DNA of 64,000 nt. Source: Alopecurus myosuroides. Lineage: Eukaryota > Streptophyta > Magnoliopsida > Poales > Poaceae. Shown one piece after another: positions 44,639-58,959 of the stretch. A model generated the notes under the pieces. It worked only from the letters and a program-made list of their open reading frames with translations. It was not told where the DNA came from and did not search any database. A program made the position numbers and the translations under genes. The stretch lies in assembly GCA_028641055.1 (NCBI GenBank), contig CM054061.1:33971877-34035876 (forward strand), in the 5' to 3' direction. Each line of letters starts with the position of its first letter. Positions within the stretch are counted from its first letter, which is position 1.

Positions 44639-45798
44639 GTACCCCTACTTCACCTACACAGGCACTTCGATCTTAGCACGTCCTTCAGAAGTTCGAGGTC
44701 CCTTTGCAGATATTGAAACGGACAGCTAAATTTTTTAAAAAAAAAAAACTAGAGCACACTGTCCCTTAATAAATATATAAACTTCAATGCACAATGTATT
44801 CATACATTTTATAGAAATAAATTAAACCTTAATTCTATTGAAAGTTGGCACTAAATTAATTAATATACTGACCTCATGTGCTAGGGGAAAACATAATCCT
44901 TCCAGTATTTAACGACATGAAATCTTCAGTCATGCATATATTCATAATTAATCTTCTCGAAGATATCATTTTCAATTGCTATTATGGTCACACTCCAATA
45001 AGTAATTCTTGTGTCAATGTAAGAAGCAATTTTTTTTTTAGAAATGGAGGTTCTACCCCCAGCCTCTGCATCAAAATGATGCACACAGCTGGATTTTATT
45101 AATAATAAAGCAGAAACCACGAAGTCTTACAAGTAAAAACATTAACCGGCTGAACCTGAAGCCACCAACCTAGCGACATCTCGCTACCTACAAGACTGAT
45201 GAAGGGGGTGACCAAGTACAGGGCCGATACCCTGACATTCCACCAACGCACATCATCTATAAAACCGAATGCCTCACCAAGCCGCCCGATAGCAAACAAG
45301 GGGCACAACCGGTCCGGCCCATCGCAGCGCACACCGACGTACGCGCTCCAGACGTTGCCGCCACCACCTTCCGCTCACCCGCCTTCAGGACAGAGGTCAA
45401 GGCTTTCACCATATCAGACTTGCCGTCGATGCCGCCATGACACCAACCAGCACCACCGCCCTGCGCGTCGTCCATCATCCCGCGTCCGTCACCGAGACCC
45501 CACGGCACCACGCCATCGAGCCTCGCCGTCGTCAATACAGTAGACAAACGACCACTTCATCTTCAAGTCCCTCCGACCATTGCTTCAAAATGATGCCCTC
45601 AGGAGGGAGGTCGACACCAATGGCGCCGTCATCATCCAATCCGGGAGACCCAGATTTAGGTTTTCACCCGAAGCAAGCCAGGCGAGGTACCGTGAACTGC
45701 AATGACGATGCCCTGAGAGGAAAGACGTCGAAGACGCCGCCATCGTCCGCCATGACCGAAGTCGGCGCGATTTTCATCGGCAGTCGCGCCCCCAACCC

Positions 45799-48700
45799 TG
45801 TCGCACCCTGATTTCTAGGGGACACTCACCGTACGAACTGGATAGCAGATGCTTGGATTATGGGGCATAACTGCTCCCACGTCCCAGCTTCCTGGTAGGC
45901 CCGCGCTTATGCGCGACAACACAAGCCCTGCTATTCCATCGTCGATGTAAACTATCCACTAGAGATCAAAAGCACTTCCGTCGACGTACTTCAAACCATA
46001 CACACATGGTACGTCAACGGCGTTGAACAACTGATATCACAACAGATCCCTACGACACAAAAGATTGAAATAAGGTGCAAATAGCTCTCATTAGAGCAGA
46101 GATAGCAAATACAATCATTCAGAGGGCACATGCCCCAACAATACATCATTACAATACAGCGGAAGCATTCAACATGTCTGAGTACAGACAAGAACCAAAT
46201 AGGCCTAAGAGGCCGGGAACAAACATACGGAGCCCATCCACGAAGTCTCGGATCCTGCCCGGGTCCGCTATCTACTCGTCAGCAGTCTCGTCATGATCCA
46301 CGTAGTAGCCACCATGTAGATCCTCGGAAACGTCGGTCTGCGGAAACCACAGCCCCAAAGGGGTCAGTACATACTGGCAAGCAAGACTCACATTTCACCA
46401 AAGTGTAACCCGTAAACACCAAGCACAGATGCCTTGGGTTCAACGGAAGAAAAAGGGGTATGAAAGATGCTGCAACTGGCTGCGCTAACCAACTACAGAA
46501 ACATACTACAACTGCCGGCTAACAGAAAGGGGATAAGATCGAGGATTGTAACCAACTGAAAGATAACTGCAAACAAACCCATCCTGGATATCGCCCCTTA
46601 TCCAAAGAAGCAATCCGAGGATAACTCACACCGTTGGATTAAAGATGAGTCAAGTTATTGTGTGAATAACCTATTACTAGTCAGGTTATTAATCATTGGG
46701 TGAAACATGATTGATCATTATGTTGAAGTTGTCCTGAGTACTTGTTAGCCAGTACTTTCACCAAGTAGTCCATAACCGCGGAAAACACGGCTTCTCGAGA
46801 AGATTTACCCTGCAGGGGTGCACCATAGTAACCGTACACGCATGAATAACCCGCCAGATGGAACGGCCGTTCCACCAAGCGGGGCACTCAACACAACCAA
46901 CCCTTCTTCGCATCAAGCCCAAAGCACCGCGTGCTGTGCGTGCGCGGCTAATCGAGCCCCCCGAAGAAAAGGAGGACCCTCATAGCACTGGAAGACCACG
47001 CCGCCCTAAATGCCGACTACAAAAGTTCCACCCTGGCCTCGGGTTCGTACCTGCATATGATGCAGCAAATGGAAAGCCCGAACTAGTACGGCGATTTGGA
47101 CGAGATGCGAATCGAGTCAAGTTGAGGGGGGCGCCCATACTCGCTTCCCACATGCGGGTAGTGCGCTCATCATGGATCAGTAGACAAGACCCTTTTCCTA
47201 TTAGGGTCGACACTAGCAGGCCTCAAAACCACAAAGGGCCTCCTGCCGGTGCCTTATCATCAAATTATTGTTAACAGCAGCATTAACAGGATTGATTGAT
47301 TAACATTCGAGCCCCCCGGAACGGTAACAAATGATAATAGCACGATAGTAAAAGAAGTGACCGACAACAGGCTCGAGCAAAAGCAACCCTAAGCATGCTA
47401 GATAAGAACAGGCACAAGCAATGGCTGTAGGTAGGGAGGTGAGGCAATATCATGGTTCAGGGTATCATGTGATAGGTTCGTAACAGAAACAACTACCACT
47501 ATGGCTAGCAGAAAAGAACAACGGAAAGTATCGGTAACCAATGTTGAAAGGAACACGATGGTTCATGTGAGTGATAACTTGCCTGCAAAACCCAGTAGCC
47601 TGGTACCGAGCTAACTCCTTAGAAGGGGTGTCGTAAGTATCGTCGGTCTCAACGTCGTCGTGTATCCGAGAAAAAACAAACAAACAAGGCAGAAATATAA
47701 ACAATCAATATCATGGCATAGTGCACAATCAAATATGATGCATGACAAGTTAATAGATGCATCAAAATAAACTAATTGATATGATAACACAATTTAAATG
47801 GACACATATGCAATTTTGAGTTGCATATGAAAAGCCCATGGATTTTGATTAGATTATTTGTTTTCCAACTAAACAACAGGTGATAGTGGTTTAGTATGAT
47901 GCATGCAAAAGGAAAACAGCAAAATAACAACATTAGAATCAAATTAGAATAGGGTGTAGCAATTTAGAATTTTATTATTACTTTAGGGAATTTTTGGGTG
48001 CCTTAAAGGTGACACACAAGTATTTGTTGTTTTCACCCATTCAATTTGTTCAAAACAAATAACAAAGTTGATATTTGAAAAGTTTATCAAATTTTAGTTG
48101 GATTACATGTTTCACATTTTGAAATTGGACTTAGGATTATTTAATTATGAATTAAACAATATTAAACAAGTTTTAATTGAATTTAAACAAGATTAAATTG
48201 TTTAGGCATTTTAAATTATTCAAACCAGGAAACAAAAATTATATTTGAAAAGGTTATTCAAAATGGTATGGAAAACATATTTTATTTGCATTTATTGGAT
48301 TAATAAATAATTAGTTATGGATTTTAGAAATTAACATTTGAATTGTTTAAGTTTGAATTTTAAATGCATTTGTAATTTCCAAAACAGTACACAAATTGAA
48401 TAGTTGGAAAGATTAGGAAATTTGGATCAGAATTCATATAAAGTTTGTATTTATTGAAATTAGAGAACAAAAGATATTAAATTTTGAAGTTTTGGTTTAA
48501 TTCTGCTAATTAAAATGGATTTGTAATTTCCAGGAATTTGCAGAAAACATTTGTTTCTCAGTTTCACTCTACCCACTGTCACTGCCCGTGGGCCTGGACA
48601 GCATGGCGAGGTTGGATGGTGAGGTGGCGCAGCGGGTCACTGACCCGTGGGCCTGGCCACCGTGGCAAATACAGCGAAAAAAAGGACGCGCGAGGGGGGA

Positions 48701-50595
48701 TCGAACCCGCACCCTCCTACTGCGCGCGAAGGGCCACTGCCACTGCGCTGTAACTGAACTTTTGTTCAGAGTACTGCTACGATTATTTTTCAGGTAAGAC
48801 ACACGGCCTCGCGCCAATCTGACGAAACTGCAACTGCAGTTAGCAGGCACAGACAGTGGACTTGCCGGTGATCACCACGGCGGGTCTCCGGCGGCTCGCG
48901 GTTGCGTTGGTGTGTGCGTGGATGCGGGCAGCTCGTGGTGCGGTGCGGGGTCTTGCGCTCGTGTAGAGAGGAGGGAGAGGGCAGGGACGGTGGGCTCACC
49001 GTGGTTGGTCGTCGGGGAAGCAACAGCAGACGAGCACGGAGGCGTTCGGTGGTGAGTGGACGGCGACGAGCGAGGGCGGGAACCAGAAGCGAGTCCAGCT
49101 CTGTCGTCGCGCCGGGAAGCAGAGGGTCGAGGCGCAGCTCCTGGACCTGTCCTTGGAGCTTGGAGACCCTCGACGTGATGGCGCCGTGCGAGGCCGCAGC
49201 TCCGGTTAGCGGCCATGGCGGAACAGACGGTGGTCAGAAAAGATGACACGACCAAAACTAGCGCGAAAGGGGCGGATTTTGACGGGAATCGGTAGGTTGG
49301 CTCACCAAGAGGATGCCGTGGTGGTAGCCAGTGCCCGATGTCGTCCGCGGCGGCGAGAAATCGAAGAAACTCGCCGGCGTTCGAACTGAAGATGATGGAT
49401 TCCACAGACGTTCGGCTGCCCCTCCGAGTGGTGCTCCAGGTCGAGGAGAACGAGGGAGTGTGGGTGGTTCTTGTCCACCGCTCGTCTTGGCGCGGGAGGG
49501 TTCACGGCGTCGGAGCGGCTGCGAGGTTCAGTAGGGGGAGGCAGGGTTCAGAGCCGAGGGCGGATCGTGGTGAGGGAGAGGGAAGACGACGGCGCGGGCT
49601 AGGGTAGCTAGGGCCTAGGGTTGCGGCAGGAGGAGGGTGCCGTGGTTTTTATGGAGCAGGTGAAGGCGTACGACGAGCCATCGGGAGGGTGAGCGGATGA
49701 TCAACGGAGGGGGAGCAGTCGTACCGCTGACGTGAGGAAGAGGACAGCGACAGAGAGGGATCGTGGGCTCGAGTGGGGAAAAACAGGTGGGCTTAGGGGG
49801 ATGGGCTGGGCCTAGGTAGTTAGCTGCTGCTCACTCCTTTTTAGAATTTCTGTTTGTTTTATTTTTTTGTGGAAAACCAAATGGAAGGAAAAGATGGGTT
49901 TTTTAAGTAAATAAAATTTAGGAAAAGTTTGGTTAGTTGAGTTTTTCAAATAGCCACTCAAAACTAAATTTTGTTTTCCAAAGTTTTTCAAATTTAATTG
50001 TTGTTTGTTAATAAACAAAAATTGGTGAATTTTAATATTAATTAAACATTAATGTAAACAACATGTTAATAGGGTGACCCCTAAGGTTAATGTGCTCAAA
50101 GTGAGTTGATTGGTTTGGAGATTTTCATGACTTGGAATTTTGGTGCTGTTTGAATTTGAATTTGAGTTTGAAAGCAATTTGGGAATTTATTTAATTGAAA
50201 ATAAAAGCACCATTTTATTAGTTGATCCAACATGGAAAAATAATTGGAAACAAGAGATTAGATTGTTTTGGTAATTATCATAATTTTCCAATTGGGTGTT
50301 GTTTATACAATGTATTGAATTTTTGAATGTGATTTGGAAACAATTGATTGATTAAAACCATTAACTTAACAAGTGAGCATTTTGAAATAAAAAGAAAACA
50401 ATTTGGTTGTTTCTATTTGAAATAACATTTTGGAAATTGTAACATCACAAGGATGAAACAAAGGTTTGAATTTCAAATAGAAAACAGAGGAAAACAAACA
50501 AAACAAATGCAATGAACATGATGCCATGATGCAAAACATAATTTAACAGAGAGCAAACATTCTAAAGGCTATTTTTTCAGACTTGGGATGTTACA
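45799..50595 (-). repeat. 3' LTR of the block B element (LTR B1)
   Basis: Shares with LTR A1 the variants T at 46843 and A at 46414 and gccggctaac near 46514. Private changes include gagaaaaaaca near 47668 and acgacgagcc near 49672. Confidence 0.93.
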
Positions 50596-50792
50596 AAACG
50601 CCCCCCCTTGAAGGAATCGCGCCCCGAGATTCCTACTGAGAAAAGAAAAGGTCCGGATACTTCTTGGGAAGATCCTCTTGAGCCGTGACACGTGAAACAC
50701 ATCGTGCACCTTGGGTAGTTTAACTGGAAGTTGAAAATAATAGGAATTCCTGGCAACTCTTCTGGAAAGATATCAGGGAATTTGGAAACCAC
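50577..50792 (-). pseudogene. Gypsy protease-RT linker relic (block B)
   Basis: Same relic as 7484-7699, reading SKFPDIFPEELPGIPI. It differs by one replacement in the retained motif region (Ile for Val). Confidence 0.75.
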
Positions 50793-50908
50793 CGGAACAT
50801 TATCAAGCAGAGGTAGAGGTTTAGCATCGAGAGTGTATAACTGGACGGAACTTGATTCATTTGTAGATTAGATTATCTGGCTAGAATGGTGGAACTGAGT
50901 TATTGACA

Positions 50909-51163
50909 TCAATGCAACACCAAGAATGACATCAATGTCAGAATCAACAACATGAGAGTAACGAGGAATATGTGGCCTCCCATTAGAATTGGATTGTTCT
51001 TACTTATGTTGGAAGTCAACATTTGAGATCCCGGGGAGTGAACAGAGTTTTGATTGCTTAGTGGAACCAGAATTGGGTTGTGTGTTGTGGCAAAGATTTT
51101 TGACACAAAAGAATGTGATGCTCCGGTATCAAAAAACACTTTAGTTGGAATAGAGTTTAGCAA
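50909..51163 (-). pseudogene. Aspartic protease fragment (block B)
   Basis: Same as 7816-8070, with the DTGAS motif retained; Leu before the motif is Phe here (KVFFDTGAS). Confidence 0.75.
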
Positions 51164-51505
51164 ATGAACGGGGAAACTTGATTAGACGCTGGTAGAATAA
51201 CTGAAATGGAAAACAACAACAAGATTTCAACGGACGAGAAGGAAATGTTTAGAAGAACATGATATTGAAGCAACACCGGGAAAACGAGAACAAGATTCCT
51301 GAGGTACTACGGAGAACCCAAAACACGTGAAATCCTAACGTTGCACTTCCTTACCAGAAAAGGGAGGGAGGGTGGGGAAAAGAAGAAAAAGAACAGAATT
51401 CCTACTCTCACGTTTCAATTTTCCTATATAGCTACAAAATAGTTTCTAGACTCAACTGCGACCAGTAAAAAGGGATCCTATAGGCAGACAGGCTTTGATA
51501 CCATT

Positions 51506-54500
51506 TGTCGCACCCTGATTTCTAGGGGATACTCACCGTACGAACTGGATAGCAGATGCTTGGATTATGGGGCATAACTGCTCCCACGTCCTAGCTTCCT
51601 AGTAGGCCTGCGCTTATGCGCGACAACACAAACCCTGCTATTCCATCGTCGATGTAAACTATCCACTAGAGATCAAAAGCACTTCCGTCGACGTACTTCA
51701 AACCATACACACATGGTACGTCAACGGCGTTGAACAACTGATATCACAACAGATCCCTACGACACAAAAGATTGAAATAAGGTGCAAATAGCTCTCATTA
51801 GAGCAGAGATAGCAAATACAATCATTCAGAGGGCACATGCCCCAACAATACATCATTACAATACAGCGGAAGCATTCAACATGTCTGAGTACAGACAAGA
51901 ACCAAATAGGCCTAAGAGGCCGGGAACAAACATACGGAGCCCATCCACGAAGTCTCGGATCCTGCCCGGGTCCGCTATCTACTCGTCAGCAGTCTCGTCA
52001 TGATCCACGTAGTAGCCACCATGTAGATCCTCGGAAACGTCGGTCTGCGGAAACCACAGCCCCAAAGGGGTCAGTACATACTGGCAAGCAAGACTCACAT
52101 TTCACCAAAGTGTAACCCGTCAACACCAAGCACAGATGCCTTGGGTTCAACGGAAGAAAAAGGGGTATGAAAGATGCTGCAACTGGCTGCGCTAACCAAC
52201 TACAGAAACATACTACAACTGCCAGCTAACAGAAAGGGGATAAGATCGAGGATTGTAACCAACTGAAAGATAACTGCAAACAAACCCATCCTGGATATCG
52301 CCCCTTATCCAAAGAAGCAATCCGAGGATAACTCACACCGTTGGATTAAAGATGAGTCAAGTTATTGTGTGAATAACCTATTACTAGTCAGGTTATTAAT
52401 CATTGGGTGAAACATGATTGATCATTATGTTGAAGTTGTCCTGAGTACTTGTTAGCCAGTACTTTCACCAAGTAGTCCATAACCGCGGAAAACACGGCTT
52501 CTCGAGAAGATTTACCCTGCAGGGGTGCACCATAGTAACCGTACACGCAAGAATAACCCGCCAGATGGAACGGCCGTTCCACCAAGCGGGGCACTCAACA
52601 CAACCAACCCTTCTTCGCATCAAGCCCAAAGCACCGCGTGCTGTGCGTGCGCGGCTAATCGAGCCCCCCGAAGAAAAGGAGGACCCTCATAGCACTGGAA
52701 GACCACGCCGCCCTAAATGCCGACTACAAAAGTTCCACCCTGGCCTCGGGTTCGTACCTGCATATGATGCAGCAAATGGAAAGCCCGAACTAGTACGGCG
52801 ATTTGGACGAGATGCGAATCGAGTCAAGTTGAGGGGGGCGCCCATACTCGCTTCCCACATGCGGGTAGTGCGCTCATCATGGATCAGTAGACAAGACCCT
52901 TTTCCTATTAGGGTCGACACTAGCAGGCCTCAAAACCACAAAGGGCCTCCTGCCGGTGCCTTATCATCAAATTATTGTTAACAGCAGCATTAACAGGATT
53001 GATTGATTAACATTCGAGCCCCCCGGAACGGTAACAAATGATAATAGCACGATAGTAAAAGAAGTGACCGACAACAGGCTCGAGCAAAAGCAACCCTAAG
53101 CATGCTAGATAAGAACAGGCACAAGCAATGGCTGTAGGTAGGGAGGTGAGGCAATATCATGGTTCAGGGTATCATGTGATAGGTTCGTAACAGAAACAAC
53201 TACCACTATGGCTAGCAGAAAAGAACAACGGAAAGTATCGGTAACCAATGTTGAAAGGAACACGATGGTTCATGTGAGTGATAACTTGCCTGCAAAACCC
53301 AGTAGCCTGGTACCGAGCTAACTCCTTAGAAGGGGTGTCGTAAGTATCGTCGGTCTCAACGTCGTCGTGTATCCGAGAAAAAGCAAACAAACAAGGCAGA
53401 AATATAAACAATCAATATCATGGCATAGTGCACAATCAAATATGATGCATGACAAGTTAATATATGCATCAAAATAAACTAATTGATATGATAACACAAT
53501 TTAAATGGACACATATGCAATTTTGAGTTGCATATGAAAAGCCCATGGATTTTGATTAGATTATTTGTTTTCCAACTAAACAACAGGTGATAGTGGTTTA
53601 GTATGATGCATGCAAAAGGAAAACAGCAAAATAACAACATTAGAATCAAATTAGAATAGGGTGTAGCAATTTAGAATTTTATTATTACTTTAGGGAATTT
53701 TTGGGTGCCTTAAAGGTGACACACAAGTATTTGTTGTTTTCACCCATTCAATTTGTTCAAAACAAATAACAAAGTTGATATTTGAAAATGTTATCAAATT
53801 TTAGTTGGATTACATGTTTCACATTTTGAAATTGGACTTAGGATTATTTAATTATGAATTAAACAATATTAAACAAGTTTTAATTGAATTTAAACAAGAT
53901 TAAATTGTTTAGGCATTTTAAATTATTCAAACCAGGAAACAAAAATTATATTTGAAAAGGTTATTCAAAATGGTATGGAAAACATATTTTATTTGCATTT
54001 ATTGGATTAATAAATAATTAGTTATGGATTTTAGAAATTAACATTTGAATTGTTTAAGTTTGAATTTTAAATGCATTTGTAATTTCCAAAACAGTACACA
54101 AATTGAATATTTGGAAAGATTAGGAAATTTGGATCAGAATTCATATAAAGTTTGTATTTATTGAAATTACAGAACAAAAGATATTAAATTTTGAAGTTTT
54201 GGTTTAATTCTGCTAATTAAAATGGATTTGTAATTTCCAGGAATTTGCAGAAAACATTTGTTACTCAGTTTCACTCTACCCACTGTCACTGCCCGTGGGC
54301 CTGGACAGCGTGGCGAGGTTGGATGGTGAGGTGGCGCAGCGGGTCACTGACCCGTGGGCCTGGCCACCGTGGCAAATACAGCGAAAAAAAGGACGCGCGA
54401 GGGGGGATCGAACCCGCACCCTCCTACTGCGCGCGAAGGGCCACTGCCACTGCGCTGTAACTGAACTTTTGTTCAGAGTACTGCTACGATTATTTTTCAG

Positions 54501-56302
54501 GTAAGACACACGGCCTCGCGCCAATCTGACGAAACTGCAACTGCAGTTAGCAGGCACAGACAGTGGACTTGCCGGTGATCACCACGGCGGGTCTCCGGCG
54601 GCTCGCGGTTGCGTTGGTGTGTGCGTGGATGCGGGCAGCTCGTGGTGCGGTGCGGGGTCTTGCGCTCGTGTAGAGAGGAGGGAGAGGGCAGGGACGGTGG
54701 GCTCACCGTGGTTGGTCGTCGGGGAAGCAACAGCAGACGAGCACGGAGGCGTTCGGTGGTGAGTGGCCGGCGACGAGCGAGGGCGGGAACCAGAAGCGAG
54801 TCCAGCTCTGTCGTCGCGCCGGGAAGCAGAGGGTCGAGGCGCAGCTCCTGGACCTGTCCTTGGAGCTTGGAGACCCTTGACGTGACGGCGCCGTGCGAGG
54901 CCGCAGCTCCGGTTAGCAGCCATGGCGGAACAGACGGTGGTCAGAAAAGATGACACGACCAAGACTAGCGCGAAAGGGGCGGATTTTGACGGGAATCGGT
55001 AGGTTGGCTCACCAAGAGGATGCCGTGGTGGTAGCCAATGCCCGATGTCGTCCGCGGCGGCGAGAAATCGAAGAAACTCGCCGGCGTTCGAACTGAAGAT
55101 GATGGATTCCACAGACGTTCGGCTGCCCCTCCGAGTGGTGCTCCAGGTCGAGGAGAACGAGGGAGTGTGGGTGGTTCTTGTCCACCGCTCGTCTTGGCGC
55201 GGGAGGGTTCACGGCGTCGGAGCGGCTGCGAGGTTCAGTAGGGGGAGGCAGGGTTCAGAGCCGAGGGCGGATCGTGGTGAGGGAGAGGGAAGACGACGGC
55301 GCGGGCTAGGGTAGCTAGGGCCTAGGGTTGCGGCAGGAGGAGGGTGCCGTGGTTTTTATGGAGCAGGTGAAGGCGTACGGCGAGCCATCGGGAGGGTGAG
55401 CGGATGATCAACGGAGGGGGAGCAGTCGTACCGCTGACGTGAGGAAGAGGACATCGACAGAGAGGGATCGTGGGCTCGAGTGGCGAAAAACAGGTGGGCT
55501 TAGGGGGATGGGCTGGGCCTAGGTAGTTAGCTGCTGCTCACTCCTTTTTAGAATTTCTGTTTGTTTTATTTTTTTGTGGAAAACCAAATGGAAGGAAAAG
55601 ATGGGTTTTTTAAGTAAATAAAATTTAGGAAAAGTTTGGTTAGTTGAGTTTTTCAATTAGCCACTCAAAACTAAATTTTGTTTTCCAAAGTTTTTCAAAT
55701 TTAATTGTTGTTTGTTAATAAACAAAAATTGGTGAATTTTAATATTAATTAAACATTAATGTAAACAACATGTTAATAGGGTGACCCCTAAGGTTAATGT
55801 GCTCAAAGTGAGTTGATTGGTTTGGAGATTTTCATGACTTGGAATTTTGGTGCTGTTTGAATTTGAATTTGAGTTTGAAAGCAATTTGGGAATTTATTTA
55901 ATTGAAAATAAAAGCACCATTTTATTAGTTGATCCAACATGGAAAAATAATTGGAAACAAGAGATTAGATTGTTTTGGTAATTATCATAATTTTCCAATT
56001 GGGTGTTGTTTATACAATGTATTGAATTTTTGAATGTGATTTGGAAACAATTGATTGATTAAAACCATTAACTTAACAAGTGAGCATTTTGAAATAAAAA
56101 GAAAACAATTTGGTTGTTTCTATTTGAAATAACATTTTGGAAATTGTAACATCACAAGGATGAAACAAAGGTTTGAATTTCAAATAAAAAACAGAGGAAA
56201 ACAAACAAAACAAATGCAATGAACATGATGCCATGATGCAAAACATAATTTAACAGAGAGCAAACATTCTAAAGGCTATTTTTTCAGACTTGGGATGTTA
56301 CA
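51506..56302 (-). repeat. 5' LTR of the block B element (LTR B2)
   Basis: Shares with LTR A2 the variants A at 52550 and C at 52121, gccagctaac near 52221 and aaaatgtta near 53787. The TATA-like box, tRNA-like module and CpG-rich part are all present. Confidence 0.93.
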
Positions 56303-56993
56303 AACCCTGCCACCGGCCGGATCTGCACGGTGGCGCAGCGATAGCTCCACCATTGGGACCTCGGCAGGGAACCTCCAAACGCCCCTCGCCGACCCTCCAC
56401 GCGTCATCGGCCAGCCAAGAGCCAACCCACGACCAGATCGGAGCGGGATCCGATCTACGGCTGCCACGCTCGCCGGAAGCGCCGTCCGAAGAGGAGCCAC
56501 CGCCGCCTGCCGACAAGGAGGGTTTCCTTGGCGCCACCTCCACCATGGGCACCGAGATCAGGGGCTGGTCGGAGGAGAGCCAGCCACCGTCGACACGCCG
56601 GTCGCCGACATCGCCACGATGCCAAGCAGTCGGCGAGACCCAGCGCCCCCCGCACCCTCCTGCTGTCGGTACGTCGACGATGGCCGCCGTCGCCTCCACA
56701 GCAGGGAGCGCCACCGCCACGAGTAGATCGGGCCGCCGCCATTGCCGCTGCTTGCGCCTCCTCGCAGCCCCACGGCGCCTCGCTGTCGAATCCCGTCCGG
56801 ACCTCAAGCAGCACGACCACGATGGCGCTCCCGGCCGCCTCGCGCGCGGAGAAGCCCCGCCGCCGCCGTCACGGGCGCCGCTCAGGCTCTGCCCGGCGAG
56901 GCCTCGGGCGACGGCGAGGAGGGAGTGATGGGCGTGGTGGTCTTGGGGCGGCGGCGGCTCTCTCTCCCCCGAGCCGCCTCATGTAAGAAGCAA

Positions 56994-58930
56994 ATAGGAT
57001 TTCAAAATTTAAGTTTAGAAAAAAAATAGGACTAAGACTAAATTCAAACTCTTCACGAGTTATACACATGTCAAGATAAGTTAAATGAAGAAGATTGTGC
57101 AAACCTTGATCGGCTGAAAGGAGACAGGTCTCCTGGACTAGTTGAATGGGAGCGTGGCGAACGGCCTGAAACACACTTTGACGAATAGGCAGCTGTCAGC
57201 CTTGGCGGGAGATGGGCGGACGTACGTTTGTCTGTGGCGTTCTCGCTCCTCTCATTTTGAACTTTCTGTGCATCGAACGTGCGACGGCCTTGTCAGCGAG
57301 ATGGCGTTCTTGGTGATGAGATGGCGTTGTGCGAAAGGCAGGCCCAAGCAACGGGAGAGAATGGCGGATCCAGAAACGGAGCAAGCACCGGGCCAAAAAT
57401 TTGGCACACAAATTTTTTGTTCCTACAACATACTAAAATTGATACAGGCTATTGTTGAAAAAACCGGTTCACAGCCTAGGGAAATCAAGTCAATTCAAAA
57501 AAAAATGAACGAACTAAGGGAAGTCGTACCCGCTTTCACCTGAGTCCTACTCTCCTAGCGACAGACAACGGCTAGAAGGATGCGGCGGGCCAAAGCGGCC
57601 ACGGATTGGCTGACTTTGTGGAACGCAATGTCAGGTGACTTTGAATCACTGACACGAAGGCCCACCATGTGCGGGGTCCATATGTCAGTGACCCAAAGTC
57701 ACAAAAAAGTCAACAAGGTAAAATAAGCTAATCACAAACGGCAGGTAGCAGGCTGGAGTAGCACACTCGCCACACCGGCTCACTTCTTTCTTATTAAAAG
57801 TCGTAGCCTCCTAGGTATGTGATATTGAAATCTTTGTCTCACCATTAGTGCAGTACATGTCTTGCGAAGCTCTCGTAAATGCTTAAAACTGTATTTATTG
57901 TGCAGAAGTAATAGAGGCATAGTAGAATTTTGAGCTAATAACACTAGGGGTACACCAACTTGTAGTCTACGTGCATTTTCATACACCAAGTTTCAAAATG
58001 TGGTGCGGTCGTACACAAATTGACTAGCGGGTGTACTGGCTGCCACGGTGGACATTTAGGCGTTTTTAGCTTTGCAAATAAAACCCTAGCGCTTGGTAAA
58101 ATAACTCAATTTCGTTGGGTTCCCATGAGCTGAAAAATAGCAAACACGATCCCGTTAGTTACGTCTCTTTACTTTTCCCGTGAGATCGTACATGTAGTCA
58201 TGTACCTTGCCTTTCGCAAAACAAGCACGAGGCCTGGCGGCGGCGAGGTGAGATCGTAGCTGTACCTTACCTTTCGCAAAATAAGGACGAGGCCGGGCGG
58301 CGGCGAGATACGAGTACGTCGACGACGTGGAGCACGTCGTAGCTGTCGAGTGCTTCTTGATGTCGCCGGATACGCAGCTGCGGCCGTTTGAGCGGGAGGG
58401 TGCGCCAGACTATGGTACCCTTTTTTCTTGTCATCGGTAGCAGGTTTATGTACGGTTTAGGGTTTGATGACCACCAGTTAGCTGTCAATTTTGGGTGGAA
58501 CTGGTATTATTTGGTTCAGGTAGGCTTCAGAGATTGATAATCAAAATCACGTGGGTTTGATCCCATGTTTCGATGCTGCTGTTGATCACCGCCAACCCTC
58601 AGTACCACACATCTTACACCTGGGCGTCCTTCAACTATTGAGGAAAATCAGAGTAGTCATGCGTATGTACATTGAAGATCTTTACGGTGGAGTCTGATTG
58701 TAGTACTGCGGTCCGTCCCGGCCGGATTCCATCAACTAGCATATCCTTGACCAAACATTTTCTCTTGCATATTGAGTACATGATCACTAGTGACAATCCA
58801 ATTCTGAATTTCCTAGTACTCTTTTGTACGCTGAAACTGAATATGTATGTTGCACTGTTAAGTGTCCGTTTAGTGTCGTGGATTTAACTTAAATCTCCGT
58901 TAACTGAATATATGTATTTTTTTATATTGC
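56994..58930. other. Anonymous sequence, no gene recognised
   Basis: It follows the retroposon's target duplication, so it is older flank. A plus frame at 57142-57543 has no known domain. 58320-58600 is GC-rich then mixed and may be the 5' part of the MULE below. A 60-bp tandem duplication is listed separately. Confidence 0.5.
58201..58315. repeat. 60-bp tandem duplication
   Basis: tgtacctt(g/a)cctttcgcaa starts copies at 58201 and 58261. Both continue through acgaggc and ggcggcggcgag, with about six differences. Confidence 0.8.
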
Positions 58931-58959
58931 GTTTATGTGTTAAATCTTGTTCATTTCTG

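Larger units (their letters stand above)
45799..56302 (-). mobile_element. LTR retrotransposon, block B copy
   Basis: LTRs 45799-50595 and 51506-56302 are each 4797 bp. The target duplication aaccc lies at 45794-45798 and 56303-56307, the same site and sequence as in block A, as expected for a copied locus. The interior is 910 bp, 32 bp shorter than in block A. Confidence 0.93.
44764..56748. repeat. Segmental duplication, block B (source copy)
   Basis: Matches 1671-13687 throughout. On the right the retroposon continues 232 bp beyond the shared part to its own target duplication, showing that this is the original arrangement. Confidence 0.92.
45030..56980 (-). mobile_element. Complete LINE-like non-autonomous retroposon split by an LTR element
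   Basis: On the minus strand it starts at 56980 (gaggcggctcggggga) and ends in poly-A (T run 45030-45039). The 13-bp target duplication atgtaagaagcaa lies at 45017-45029 and 56981-56993. Without the LTR element it is about 1.44 kb: 45030-45798 plus 56308-56980. It has a GC-rich 5' part and a LINE-like 3' end but no RT, so it would have moved using another LINE's enzyme. Confidence 0.88.

Noticed and set aside
1671..56748. Blocks A and B as an assembly artefact
   Set aside because: The copies differ by many private substitutions, a 32-bp indel and different breakpoints, which a duplicated contig would not show.
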